Positions 8,167 through 17,089 of a stretch of 64,000 nt of DNA are shown here, piece after piece. How positions within the stretch are numbered: position 1 is the first letter of the stretch; every line of letters begins with the position of its first letter. Source of the DNA: Brevundimonas vesicularis. GTDB taxonomy: Bacteria > Pseudomonadota > Alphaproteobacteria > Caulobacterales > Caulobacteraceae. The stretch covers positions 62,001 through 126,000 of the forward strand of contig NZ_JACHLJ010000004.1 of assembly GCF_014204545.1 (NCBI RefSeq), written 5' to 3'. The position numbers were made by a program, and so were the translations under genes. The notes beneath the pieces were generated by a model. It had not been told where the DNA came from. It was given only the letters and a program-made list of their open reading frames with translations, and made no database searches.

Positions 8167-9378
8167 AAATTGACCAAACGGGCCGTAGATGCCCTGGTGG
8201 TGGGCCCAGAGCGGTATTTGGCGTGGGATATCGAGTTGAAAGGGTTTGGCGTTCGGGTCACCCCGGAAGGCCGAAAAACCTACATCGTGAGATACCGCAC
8301 GATCGGCGGCGCGAGGCGGATGCTGACGCTGGCGACCCACGGCGTTCTGACGACGGAGGAGGCCCGCGAGGAGGCGCGCAAAGCGCTCGCGCGGGTCGCA
8401 ATGGGCGGCGACCCGCAAGGGGTGAAAGCCGAGCGGCGCGCGGAGATGACGGTCCGGGAGCTGTGCGACCTCTACATGGCCGAGGGTACGGCGACCAAGA
8501 AGGCGACGACGCTCCATATCGACCGCATACGGATCAAGCGGCATATCAACCCCCGGATCGGAAACATGAAGGTCACCGATGTCGCGCGGAGCGATATCCA
8601 GAGGCTGATGATCGACGTGGGCAACGGCAATATTCGCAAGGACGCGACGCCGCACACGCGAGGCGGCAAGGGCGCTGCTGCGCGAACGGTCGGTCTCCTC
8701 GGCGGCATCTTTAACTTCGCAGTCGATTACGGCTTCATCGCGCAGAGCCCCGTTCGAGGCGTGAAACGCTATCGGGACAATCGGAGAGATCGTTTCCTGT
8801 CTCCCGCAGAGCTCGGCCGACTTGGGGATGTCCTCTCCGACCTCGAAAAGGACGGCGGCGACCCTCGACATATCACCATCCTGCGGCTGCTGGCGTTGAC
8901 GGGCGCGCGCAAGAGCGAGATCGCGCGTCTGAGGTGGTCCGAGCTGGATCTCGATCGCGGCCTGCTGCGGCTGCGGGACTCCAAGACCGGGCCGAAGATC
9001 ATTCCGCTCGGCGTGGCTGCCCTGGAGCTGGTCGCGGCGCTCAAGTCGAATGGAAGCGTATATTTGTTTCCCGACCGGCGGAGACCTGACCAGCCGGTCG
9101 CCAATCTGGATTGGGCCTGGGTCTGCATCCGCAAGAAGGCGGGGCTCGATGATGTCCGCATCCATGACCTGCGCCACAGCTTTGCGAGCGCAGGTTTGGC
9201 GTCCGGCGAGGGGCTCCCTCTGATTGGCAAGCTGCTCGGGCACGCCCATGTCGCGACTACCAGCCGGTACGCCGACTTGGCCGACGATCCGATCCGCGCC
9301 GCCGCCGACCGGATCAGCCGCAACGTCGCAGAAACGCTTCTACGTCGATCCGCTGAGGGCGGAAATGATCATGTGTAG
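8140..9378 (+). CDS. Tyrosine-type site-specific integrase
   Basis: A 412-residue integrase of the P4/phage tyrosine recombinase class, expected to integrate and excise this element. An N-terminal arm-binding DUF4102-like domain (LTKRAVDAL..., LKGFGVRVTPEGRKTYIVRYR) is followed by a SAM-like core-binding domain (~105-210). The catalytic domain shows Arg in LTGARKSEIARLRW, the HDLRHSFAS box (HxxR), HAHVATTSRYADL with His and the nucleophile Tyr. I chose the ATG at 8140, preceded by GGAGG; the frame also runs open from 8038. It lies beside attL and looks intact. Confidence 0.92.
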   Translation: MSGDHTVTTKLTKRAVDALVVGPERYLAWDIELKGFGVRVTPEGRKTYIVRYRTIGGARRMLTLATHGVLTTEEAREEARKALARVAMGGDPQGVKAERRAEMTVRELCDLYMAEGTATKKATTLHIDRIRIKRHINPRIGNMKVTDVARSDIQRLMIDVGNGNIRKDATPHTRGGKGAAARTVGLLGGIFNFAVDYGFIAQSPVRGVKRYRDNRRDRFLSPAELGRLGDVLSDLEKDGGDPRHITILRLLALTGARKSEIARLRWSELDLDRGLLRLRDSKTGPKIIPLGVAALELVAALKSNGSVYLFPDRRRPDQPVANLDWAWVCIRKKAGLDDVRIHDLRHSFASAGLASGEGLPLIGKLLGHAHVATTSRYADLADDPIRAAADRISRNVAETLLRRSAEGGNDHV

Positions 9379-9385
9379 TGTGTCG

Positions 9386-9424
9386 CGCTACAAAACGCTT
9401 GCTGTCTGTAGCGTTTCCCGCTAC
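9386..9424 (+). promoter_or_regulatory. Palindromes before higBA, candidate operators
   Basis: Two overlapping inverted repeats lie between the integrase stop and higB: AAACGCT (9393-9399) with AGCGTTT (9410-9416), and GTAGCG (9408-9413) with CGCTAC (9419-9424). CGCTAC also occurs at 9386-9391. HigA-type antitoxins usually repress their own promoter through such sites. Binding is inferred. Confidence 0.5.
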
Positions 9425-9444
9425 GTGTCGGGCGACGTCAATGG

Positions 9445-9735
9445 ATGTGGAGGATGATCCAGTCGTTCAAGGATCGCCAGACCGAGGCGGTGTTTCTGGG
9501 CGCGAGCCCCAAAGGCTTTCCGGCCGACCTTCTGAGGCGCGCGCGGCGAAAGCTCCAGGTGCTGGACGCCGCCACGGATGTAAGCGACCTGAGAGATCCG
9601 CCGGGAAACCGGCTTCACCGACTGATCGATAATCGCGACGGGCAGTGGTCCATCAGCGTGAACGACCAGTTTCGGATCTGCTTCTCTTGGGGAGCGTCCG
9701 GTCCCGAGGATGTTGAGTTCGTCGACTACCATTGA
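9445..9735 (+). CDS. higB: HigB-type (RelE superfamily) toxin
   Basis: A 96-residue protein of the HigB/RelE mRNA interferase group, which cleaves mRNA on the ribosome. It begins with the family's usual IQSFKDRQTEAVFLG and ends with the beta-strand core GQWSISVNDQFRICFSWG then DVEFVDYH. The toxin precedes its antitoxin, as in higBA operons. An alternative start is the ATG at 9454 (MIQSF), which matches typical HigB N-termini; neither start has a well-spaced ribosome site. It is probably co-transcribed with higA, 60 bases downstream. Confidence 0.85.
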   Translation: MWRMIQSFKDRQTEAVFLGASPKGFPADLLRRARRKLQVLDAATDVSDLRDPPGNRLHRLIDNRDGQWSISVNDQFRICFSWGASGPEDVEFVDYH

Positions 9736-9794
9736 GGCCATCCCGGAGGTCACAGACCTTCTCTTCATCCGACGGCGGAAGCCTGGAGACCGTC

Positions 9795-10115
9795 ATGACC
9801 GTTCGTGACTATACGACCTTCGCTGCGCCTCTAGCCCACCCGGGCGAAATCCTGAGGGAAGACTACCTGCCGGCCTTCAAGCTTTCGGCCGGCGGGTTGG
9901 CGCGCGCCATGGGCTTGAAGGATCGCAGTCGGATCGAACAGCTTGTCCGCGAGCAGCGCGCCATCACCTCTGACACAGCCCTGCGGCTCGCGAGGGTGTT
10001 TGGGACGTCACCGGAGTTCTGGATGAACCTCCAGGCTCAACATGACCTGTCGCGGGATGCGATCGCCAATCGCCAAGCCTTGGCGGAGATAGAGCCTTTG
10101 CGCCCCGTGGCCTGA
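9795..10115 (+). CDS. higA: HigA-type antitoxin
   Basis: A 106-residue HTH Xre-family antitoxin that should bind HigB and repress the operon. It begins with the family element AHPGEILREDYLPAFKLSAG. The HTH is LARAMGLKDRSRIEQLVREQ, followed by AITSDTALRLARVFGTSPEFWMNLQAQHD, the usual HigA/VapI signature. I chose the ATG at 9795 because GGAG lies upstream and it gives the standard N-terminus; the frame is open from within the end of higB. A stability module of this kind is common on integrated elements. Confidence 0.9.
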   Translation: MTVRDYTTFAAPLAHPGEILREDYLPAFKLSAGGLARAMGLKDRSRIEQLVREQRAITSDTALRLARVFGTSPEFWMNLQAQHDLSRDAIANRQALAEIEPLRPVA

Positions 10116-10156
10116 CAGTGGAGGCTTGCGTGCCTGGGTCCCTCAGCGCGGCCGGA

Positions 10157-10366
10157 TCAAAACGTTCGATCCTCTGGAGGGACGCGCACCGGGTCCGTCA
10201 CTGAGGCCTCCCGATCGCTTATCCGACCCGTGCGCCTTTGCCGGAGCATCTCGTGATAGCAATCCGCGAGATCGAGAAGCTGGAGGTCTGACAACCGACC
10301 ACCGGCGGCGATGAACCGCGCCTTCATGGTCTCAAATTCAGCGTCGGTGAGGGTGGGGGCGGACAC
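10157..10366 (-). CDS. Small hypothetical protein
   Basis: A 69-residue reading frame starting at a GTG with AGAGG nine bases upstream. The visible sequence (LTDAEFETMKARFIAAGG, then LQLLDLADCYHEMLRQRR) suggests two amphipathic helices and a charged tail. I recognise no family. It lies between higA and the adhesin, on the adhesin's strand but downstream of its terminator. It could be a real island gene or a chance frame. The opposite strand here also has a short open frame without supporting features. Confidence 0.4.
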   Translation of the reverse strand: MSAPTLTDAEFETMKARFIAAGGRLSDLQLLDLADCYHEMLRQRRTGRISDREASVTDPVRVPPEDRTF

Positions 10367-10406
10367 AGGGAAACGACCTCTTGGAGCTTCGCCTATAAGG
10401 CGGATA

Positions 10407-10433
10407 GCCAGGGGAGGCTGAGCCTCCCCTGGC
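10407..10433 (-). terminator. Hairpin downstream of the adhesin gene
   Basis: A perfect 12-base stem, GCCAGGGGAGGC with GCCTCCCCTGGC, around a three-base loop, lies just past the adhesin stop. No long T run follows on either strand, so efficiency is uncertain. Confidence 0.6.
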
Positions 10434-10437
10434 CTAT

Positions 10438-13400
10438 TCAGAAGCGCCAGCCGATGCCGGCGTTGGCGCCGACATGGTTCTGGGTGTCGAAGGTCGCGCC
10501 GGCCCGGAAGACCATGGAGCCGTCGCCCAGGGCGCGGGAGTAGCCCATCGCCATGGCCGATTGGCCCTCGTAGGTGCCGTAACCCACCGCGAACATCGAC
10601 TTGCCGCGCTCGGCGATCTGCGGCATCCCGGCCGCCGCCAGGGCGCCTGCCGTGCCGGCGAAGGCCAGCTTGCGCACTTCCTGGACGTTGTAGTTGACCG
10701 CCGCCAGCCGCATGTCGGTGTAGGTGTTCGACTGCTGAATCGCTTCGTTCATGCTCTCGCGCAGTTGGAGGACGTTGACGGCGTCGGTGTCTGCGACGCC
10801 GGCGGCGACATTGCTGACAGTGACCGCCGGTCCGTTGCTGCGGCCCAGGACGACGCGGGTCTGGCCCTGATCGGCGTACTGAAGCGAGTTCTGACCCAGG
10901 GCCAGGGCGCTGTCGGCCGTGGTCTGGGCGGTGGCGACCGCCTGGTTGGTCTGGAACAGCTGCGAGCCATTGACCGCCTCAGTAGAGGTGGCCGTGACCG
11001 CACCCGCCGCGACATTGTTCAGCGTCACCGGGGAGGACGCGTCGCCGCCCTGGAATGTGATGCTGTTGGTGCGACCGCCGTTTGCGTCGGTGTCGTATTG
11101 GACCGCATTGGTCGCGGCGAAAGCCAGTTCGTAGATCTGGCCGCCGTTGACGGCGTCGGTCGAGCCGGCGGCGATACGGCCGTTGGCGACATTGTGCAGA
11201 CCCACCGCGCCGCCGCTGGCGCCGACCAGGGTGAGGTCGTCTGAGCGCACGCCGCCGTTCGGGGTCTCGGGGTCATCGCCGTCGCTGTATTGCACGGGGC
11301 CGAGGCTGCCGTTGGCGATGTCGTTGGTCAGATTGGTGATCGCCGTCGTGTTCTGGGCGACCTGGGTGTTGGTGGCGAACAGTTGCGACCCGTTGACGGC
11401 GTCGGACGAGTTGGCGTTGACTTGGCCCGCCGCGACATTGGTGATCGTGGTGCCGTTGGCGCCGGCCAGGGAAAGGGTGTCGCGGGTCGTCGTGTCGTAC
11501 GAGACGGCGGTCCCGGCGATGGCCTCGACCCGATCGGACACGCCTTGGAGTTGGGCGACGTTGACCGCGTCGGTCGCCGCCGTGCCCGCTGCAACATGGG
11601 TGAGCTGGCGTTCGGCGCCGGCAGAGCCGAACGAGACCGAGCCGGCCGACGATAGAAGGCCCGTGACGCCCAGCGCCGCATAGTCGGTCTGGGCGGCGCG
11701 ATCGGCGACACTGCCGGCGCCCAGGGCGACGCTGTTGTCGGCGACGGCTTGGGACTCGGGGCCGACGGCGACGGCGTCCTGACCTTGCGCCGTCGCAGGG
11801 GCCAGGTTGGAGTTGACGGCCAGGTAGACGCTTGGGCCGCTGCCGAGAGGCGTCGCGGAAAGGGCGTTCAGGAAGGCCTGGATGCTGGCGTATTCAACGC
11901 CCTGGTAGGTGATGGCGACATCCAGGGTGTTGGTCACAGGGTTGAAGGCGGTGCCGCCGCCGAACCCGGCCGCCGCACTCTGTCCGAAGGCGAAGATCTG
12001 GCCGCCGTTGACGGCGTCGCTCGACCCAGAAGCGATCAGGCCGGCGGCGACATTGTGCAGGCCCACCGGACCGGCCAGCGCGCCCACAAGGGTCACGTCA
12101 TTGCTGGGGCCCCCCCCGTTCGGCGTCGTCGGATCGGCGGCGTTCGAATATTGCACCACGCCGACCGCGCCATTGTTCAGATTGTTCGTGATGGTGGTGA
12201 TGGCGGTGGTGTTGGTGACGATGTCGGCGGTGTTCTCCCCGACCTGGGTGTTGGTCGCGAACAGTTGGGCGCCGTTGACCGCCTCGGCGGAGGCTGCGCT
12301 GAGCTCGCCCGCAGCGACATTGCTGATGGTGGTGCCGGCGGGGCCGGCAAGAGTCAGGGTGTCGAAGCTTGGATCGTCATAGGCGACCGCCAGCGCAGAG
12401 ACGGCGGCGATGTCCGCGATCGCATCCGTATTCAATCCGACCTGGGTGTTGGTGGCGAACAGCTGAGCACCGTTGACCGCCTCGGTCGATGTCGAGGTCA
12501 GGGCGCCGGCGGCGACGTTACCGATGACGGTGCCGTCAACCCCCGCCAGGGTGACGCGTCCGGCTAGAAGATCGTCGTACATGACGGCCGTGTCGGACAG
12601 GGCGCCGAGGTCAGTGCTGAGGTTGGTGATGGCGGTCGTGTTGACGCCGACCTGGGTGTTGGTGGCGAACAGCTGAGCGCCGTTGACGGCCTCGGATGAG
12701 GTCGAGGTCAGGGCGCCGGCGGCGACATTGCCGATCACCGTGCCATCGACGCCCGCCAGGGTGACGCGGCCGGCCAGCAGATCGTCGTACATGACGGCCG
12801 TGTCGGACAGCGCGCCCAGGTCGGTGCTGAGGCTGGTGATGGCGGTCGTGTTGATTCCGACCTGGGTGTTGGTGGCGAACAACTGGCCGCCGTTGACCGC
12901 CTCCGTCGAGGTCGCGGTCAGGGCGCCGGCCGCAACATTGCCGATGACCGTGCCGTCTACGCCCGCCAGGGTGACGCGACCCGCCAGAAGGTCGTCATAC
13001 TGGACAGCCGTTTGCGCGAGGGTCTCCAGATCTGTGCCAAGCTCGTCGATCGCGTTCACGCTGGCCGTCACCTGCGTATTGGTGGCGAACAACTGCGAGC
13101 CATTGACGGCTTCTGTCGATGCGGCGCTCAGGTCGCCTGCAGCGACATTGCTGATGATGGTCCCGCCGATACCGGCGAGCGTCAGGCTGGCACGTGTGGA
13201 ATCATTATAGGCGACGGCGACGTCCGCCAGAGCCTGAAGGTCGTTTGACACGCCCTGCAACTGGCCCACGTTGACAGCGTCTGTGACGGCCGATCCGGCG
13301 GCCACATTGGTCAGCTGACGTTCCGCGCCGACGGCGCCGATGGAGACTTCGCCCGATGAGGTTTGCGGCGTGTCCAGACCCAGCGCCGCATAGGCGGCGA

Positions 13401-14697
13401 GCGATCCACGCGTCGCCGTGCTGGACGCGCCCAGGGCCACGCTATTGTCGGCGCTGGCCGAAGCCGCAGGGCCGACGGCTGTCGAATTCAAGCCCCCGGC
13501 CAGGGCGCCGCCCAGAGCGGAATTGACGGCCAGGAAGGGGCTGCCGCCGGCCGACGTCGTGAAGACCGCGTCAAGGGCCTCCTGGACGCTGCCGTAGATC
13601 ACGCCGTCGTAGGTCAGACCGATGTCGAGAGTGCTCGAGGCGGGATCGAAGACGGTGCTGCCGCCGATCTCGGCCGCCAGGCTGGAACCCAGACCGAACA
13701 GTTGAGCGCCGTTGACGGCGTCGGTGGACCCGGAGGTCAAAAGACCGGCGCTCAAATTGGTGATGCGCGTGCCAGTCGCGCCGCCGAGGGTCAGGCTCGC
13801 GGCAGTGCTGTCGTCATAGGTGACGGCCAGGGCGGCAAGCGCCTCGATGCCCGTGGCGACACCCCGAAGCTGCCGCAAATTGACGGCGTCAGTGTCTTCC
13901 GAGCCGGCCGCAACATTGGTCAACTGGCGTTCCGCGCCGACGGCGCCGAAGGACACCTCGCCGACCGAGTTTTGGGGATCAACGACTCCCAAGGGGGAGT
14001 AGCCCGTCTGGGCGCCGCGAAGCGCGGTGCTGCTCGATCCGAGGGCGAGACTGTTGGCGACAGCCACGGAGGCGTCCGCGCCGAAGGCTATCGAGCCGGC
14101 GGCCCCGCCCAGCACCTCGGCGTCCGGGCCAAGCGCGATGGCGTCGGCGGAGGTGGCTGCCGTCACGGCGCCATTGCCGAAGGCTATGGAGTTGACCTCG
14201 CCCGCCACCGCAATCGCCCCTCCGGAACCAAGCCCAGTGATCTGATTGCCGCCGATGGCGATGCCCGCTTCTTCCGCCAGGGTGAAGCCGTCCGCCTGAT
14301 TGATGCAGGCGTCGTCGGGGTCGACGAGGCCGCCGTTCACATCGAGAACCTGAAGGTTGATGTTCTGACCGCTTGCGGCGTCGTTCAGCAGATCGTCCGC
14401 GCCAACATCAACATCGGGGACCAGGATACCGAGCAGGCCGTCGAGAATATCTTCGAGCGGCGTCACGACGCCGGTGATGACGGGACCCATGATGTCTGTG
14501 ACCACAGAACGCGGCAGAGAGACGCCGGAGCAGACGCTCACCAGGCTTGTCTGGGCCCGCGCGCGTTCCGGCGCGACGAGCAATCCAAAGGGCGCCAGCG
14601 CGCCGATCATATAGACTGCCGCGACCAACAGCCGTGTCGCGCGCGTCGCGCCATCCTTGGCAGCGGCAGATCCGCTCTTCCAACCCTTTGCCGACAT
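10438..14697 (-). CDS. YadA-type trimeric autotransporter adhesin
   Basis: A 1419-residue surface adhesin (type Vc secretion). The signal peptide ends near ...ERARAQ|TS (~residue 49). Residues ~150-260 and two later blocks carry YadA-head left-handed roll repeats (SIAFGNGA, AIALGPDA, SLALGSSS). Neck motifs of the type AERQLTNVAAGS.DTDAVN.(R/G)QL are repeated several times. The stalk has many NVAAG...TEAVNGAQLFATNTQV units, including near-identical 70-residue repeats. The C-terminal YadA anchor (from ~1340, EVRKLAFAGTAGALAAAG) ends in Phe after GANAGIGWRF, as outer-membrane strands do. The ATG at 14697 follows GGGAGAAG. It follows the PAS/LuxR gene on the same strand. The frame is intact across its full length. 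Confidence 0.93.
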   Translation of the reverse strand: MSAKGWKSGSAAAKDGATRATRLLVAAVYMIGALAPFGLLVAPERARAQTSLVSVCSGVSLPRSVVTDIMGPVITGVVTPLEDILDGLLGILVPDVDVGADDLLNDAASGQNINLQVLDVNGGLVDPDDACINQADGFTLAEEAGIAIGGNQITGLGSGGAIAVAGEVNSIAFGNGAVTAATSADAIALGPDAEVLGGAAGSIAFGADASVAVANSLALGSSSTALRGAQTGYSPLGVVDPQNSVGEVSFGAVGAERQLTNVAAGSEDTDAVNLRQLRGVATGIEALAALAVTYDDSTAASLTLGGATGTRITNLSAGLLTSGSTDAVNGAQLFGLGSSLAAEIGGSTVFDPASSTLDIGLTYDGVIYGSVQEALDAVFTTSAGGSPFLAVNSALGGALAGGLNSTAVGPAASASADNSVALGASSTATRGSLAAYAALGLDTPQTSSGEVSIGAVGAERQLTNVAAGSAVTDAVNVGQLQGVSNDLQALADVAVAYNDSTRASLTLAGIGGTIISNVAAGDLSAASTEAVNGSQLFATNTQVTASVNAIDELGTDLETLAQTAVQYDDLLAGRVTLAGVDGTVIGNVAAGALTATSTEAVNGGQLFATNTQVGINTTAITSLSTDLGALSDTAVMYDDLLAGRVTLAGVDGTVIGNVAAGALTSTSSEAVNGAQLFATNTQVGVNTTAITNLSTDLGALSDTAVMYDDLLAGRVTLAGVDGTVIGNVAAGALTSTSTEAVNGAQLFATNTQVGLNTDAIADIAAVSALAVAYDDPSFDTLTLAGPAGTTISNVAAGELSAASAEAVNGAQLFATNTQVGENTADIVTNTTAITTITNNLNNGAVGVVQYSNAADPTTPNGGGPSNDVTLVGALAGPVGLHNVAAGLIASGSSDAVNGGQIFAFGQSAAAGFGGGTAFNPVTNTLDVAITYQGVEYASIQAFLNALSATPLGSGPSVYLAVNSNLAPATAQGQDAVAVGPESQAVADNSVALGAGSVADRAAQTDYAALGVTGLLSSAGSVSFGSAGAERQLTHVAAGTAATDAVNVAQLQGVSDRVEAIAGTAVSYDTTTRDTLSLAGANGTTITNVAAGQVNANSSDAVNGSQLFATNTQVAQNTTAITNLTNDIANGSLGPVQYSDGDDPETPNGGVRSDDLTLVGASGGAVGLHNVANGRIAAGSTDAVNGGQIYELAFAATNAVQYDTDANGGRTNSITFQGGDASSPVTLNNVAAGAVTATSTEAVNGSQLFQTNQAVATAQTTADSALALGQNSLQYADQGQTRVVLGRSNGPAVTVSNVAAGVADTDAVNVLQLRESMNEAIQQSNTYTDMRLAAVNYNVQEVRKLAFAGTAGALAAAGMPQIAERGKSMFAVGYGTYEGQSAMAMGYSRALGDGSMVFRAGATFDTQNHVGANAGIGWRF
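12451..13080 (-). repeat. Three tandem 210-bp units in the adhesin stalk
   Basis: GGTGGCGAAC recurs at 12451, 12661, 12871 and 13081, exactly 210 bases apart. Units 1-3 are nearly identical and encode 70-residue stalk segments (YDDLLAGRVTLAGVDGT... to ...LGALSDTAVM). After 13080 the phase continues but the sequence diverges. Recent duplication or gene conversion is the likely cause. Confidence 0.85.
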
Positions 14698-14817
14698 TGC
14701 ACTTCTCCCAGCACGGGAGACTTCCGCTCCCAGACGGAAAGGCTAATGCGACCGAAGACACAATCGTGACGCGATTGCGACTTCTTGGATTTCGCGCAGG
14801 GGACGTACTTTTGTCGC

Positions 14818-16566
14818 CTAGTAACGGCTTGCGGGTAGGGCTTGCCGGGGGGTGAGAAGGTCCCCCGCCTGGCTGACCGACCTCATGCCGAGTTTGTCCA
14901 GCGCCTTGCCGCGGTGGTAGTCGACGGTCCGGGGGCTGATGCCGAGCACACGCCCGATCGTCTTGGACGTACCGCCCGCGACCGCGTGTTCCAGAATCTC
15001 ACGTTCACGCTGTGACAACCGGGCCAAGGCCTGCCTGGTAGGTCTACCAGGTAGTGATAGGTCGATGTTATCGTTGGAGATTCCACAGTGCGCGCGAATG
15101 GCGGCGATGTGGGTCTCGTCGGTGTCTCCATAGGACAGAAGATCGACGACCCCCGAGTTGTGCAGAGCGATGACCTCGCGCGGCGTCGCCAATGGGTCTC
15201 CCAGTATGACCAGAGGAACGTCAGGCAGCTCGCGTCCGACGACCTCTGTCGCCTTGAGGATGTCCACGACTGTCGAGTCGGAGCAGTAGACGATCGTTTG
15301 AACGCCCGTGCGTGTCCGGAGCGTTTGGTCCAGGGCGCCGGTCACATCCACCCGGACTTCATCGCTCTCCAGTGCGCGGCGCACCTGGCAACCCCGGCGC
15401 GCAGGGTCGATGAGAAGGACGGTCTTGCCGCGCTGGGTGCGAATTCGGGATTCGCCAACGAATCGGCTGATCGTCCCATCCGCCTCAGTCAACGGAAAGG
15501 CGGTGTCCTCGACTGAAAGCAAACTCCCGCTGCGGTCGCGGACTCGATAGGCGGCCTCGATGGACCTGCCCGTCATCAACGTCTCGATCGCCGAACGGAA
15601 TGCAGGGCGGTCCTCCTCAAGCACCGCAGCGAGTTGGTCGCTCCAGGCGATGACCGACGGGCGATCCCCCGGCCAGGCCGTCTGGGTGTCGATGTTGAGA
15701 AAGCGACGGGTCCAGTCGGCGACATCGACTGTCCAGAGCAGCCGGCGCTCGGGCGCGGCGGTCTCTGCGTCCAGGACTTCCAAAGCCGCCGAATGCCATT
15801 CGAACAACTCTCCATGCTCGTCGAACTGGGGCAGGGCGCGAATGGTGAACCAGCGATAGACGCCGCCCGCGCTGCGGAGCCGATGTCGGCTTTCGAAGGG
15901 TTTGGCCAGGGTGACGGCGCGGCCCCAATCGGCGATGATGCGGTCCCGCTCGGCCGGATGAAGCCAGCCCATCCAGCCGTCCGTCCGCGCTTGCGGCAGG
16001 CTGACGCCGAAATAGGTCTGACACCGGTCGTTCATCCATCGGATGACCCCGCGGGTGTCCAGGCGCCATAGGAAGAGGGGGGCCAGGGTCGCCAGCGAGT
16101 CCAGGGTCGATTCCGCCGTTACAAGACGCGCGCGCAGACCCTTCTCCTCGGTGACGTCGCGGAGCACGCACAATACGGCGTGGACCTTGCCCTCGCGGGC
16201 GATAGGCGTGACGGCCGCTGTGACCCAAGTCTCCCGCGCGCCCTCCGATCGATCGACATGCAGACGAATGTCGTCAGCGGTTCCCCCGTCCCCTGCCCAA
16301 GCCGCCGCGACGGTCGCCGCAAGTTGGGACGACAGGGAGGGCGCCATGTCCCCGAACACGCCTCCCTGCGAAGCCGACAGCGGCAGAAGCGCGCGACAGG
16401 CGTCGTTGAAATAGATTGACGCCTGGCTTCCGACGATGATGAGGGTCGGAAACGCCTGCCGCAGCATCGACTCGACGGAGTGGATCATCCAGTCGCGATC
16501 GACGACGCCTGTGCCGTCCGCGACTTGATCTGATCGGCCTAGCCCTTCAGCCATCGCATTGATCAT
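14818..16566 (-). CDS. PAS-domain LuxR-type transcriptional regulator
   Basis: A 582-residue cytoplasmic regulator. There is an N-terminal PAS-like region (~20-130), a clear second PAS (~150-260; WLHPAERDRI, then RLRSAGGVYRWFTI) and probably a third (~280-385). Residues ~390-500 look like a degenerate receiver: it opens VLLIDP but has YCSDS where the phospho-accepting Asp strand is expected. The C-terminal LuxR/FixJ HTH is LSQREREILEHAVAGGTSKT, then RTVDYHRGKALDKLG. No transmembrane segment is seen, so a soluble sensor is likely. GGAGG precedes the ATG at 16566. It lies 120 bases upstream of the adhesin on the same strand and is a plausible regulator of it. Confidence 0.82.
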   Translation of the reverse strand: MINAMAEGLGRSDQVADGTGVVDRDWMIHSVESMLRQAFPTLIIVGSQASIYFNDACRALLPLSASQGGVFGDMAPSLSSQLAATVAAAWAGDGGTADDIRLHVDRSEGARETWVTAAVTPIAREGKVHAVLCVLRDVTEEKGLRARLVTAESTLDSLATLAPLFLWRLDTRGVIRWMNDRCQTYFGVSLPQARTDGWMGWLHPAERDRIIADWGRAVTLAKPFESRHRLRSAGGVYRWFTIRALPQFDEHGELFEWHSAALEVLDAETAAPERRLLWTVDVADWTRRFLNIDTQTAWPGDRPSVIAWSDQLAAVLEEDRPAFRSAIETLMTGRSIEAAYRVRDRSGSLLSVEDTAFPLTEADGTISRFVGESRIRTQRGKTVLLIDPARRGCQVRRALESDEVRVDVTGALDQTLRTRTGVQTIVYCSDSTVVDILKATEVVGRELPDVPLVILGDPLATPREVIALHNSGVVDLLSYGDTDETHIAAIRAHCGISNDNIDLSLPGRPTRQALARLSQREREILEHAVAGGTSKTIGRVLGISPRTVDYHRGKALDKLGMRSVSQAGDLLTPRQALPASRY

Positions 16567-17089
16567 GAGTCAGTCCTCCAGATCTGGAACTATGTTCACT
16601 GAGTCACAACTCAAGGTAAATAGTTGGAGCGGCGCGACTTTACAGCAAAGCCTGTTTTCGCTGGCGCGGACGCTTAGGTGTTTGCGCGCAGAGTGTGCGA
16701 GTCCGCACATTTGTATTAGGCCTGACCTCTCCGAGATGTGACGGCAGAGCGACGCCCGCACTGTCTTCGCGGGAGTGGCGACCGTTGCAAGCCAACCCGC
16801 AAAGGGGGCGACAGCTGATTGGCGCCGTCTTCAGTGTGACTGGAATCTCGTCACGCAAAACACGATGTCCGCGACGATCTGCCGCGCTCGGTCGTCGTCT
16901 TTCCGGCCTGCGCAGTCTGATCGGGCAATGGTGAAGCTGTCGGTTAGTATCCATGACAAGGAGCCACGAGCAATCAGGGGCGCAGCGACAGGGTGGCAGG
17001 GCAAGATAAAATCCAGCCTGCGATCCTTGAACGTCGCCGGCCGGGTACATCGGTGAAGGCGAAGGGTTTGGAGGGCGCAGGAGCCTTCC
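16567..17089. other. Intergenic region between divergent regulator and relaxase genes
   Basis: A 523-base gap with no convincing gene; the short frames here lack a ribosome site or recognisable sequence. It should hold the regulator and relaxase promoters. Two inverted repeats are visible: TGAGT-CACA-ACTCA (16600-16613) and TGTGCG-AGTC-CGCACA (16694-16709). The second encloses a GAGTC (GANTC) site. A transfer origin might be expected near a relaxase, but I cannot identify a nic site. Confidence 0.5.

Noticed and set aside
12451..13080. CRISPR-like regular repeats
   Set aside because: The 210-base spacing with coding continuity makes them protein repeats of the adhesin stalk, with no spacers.
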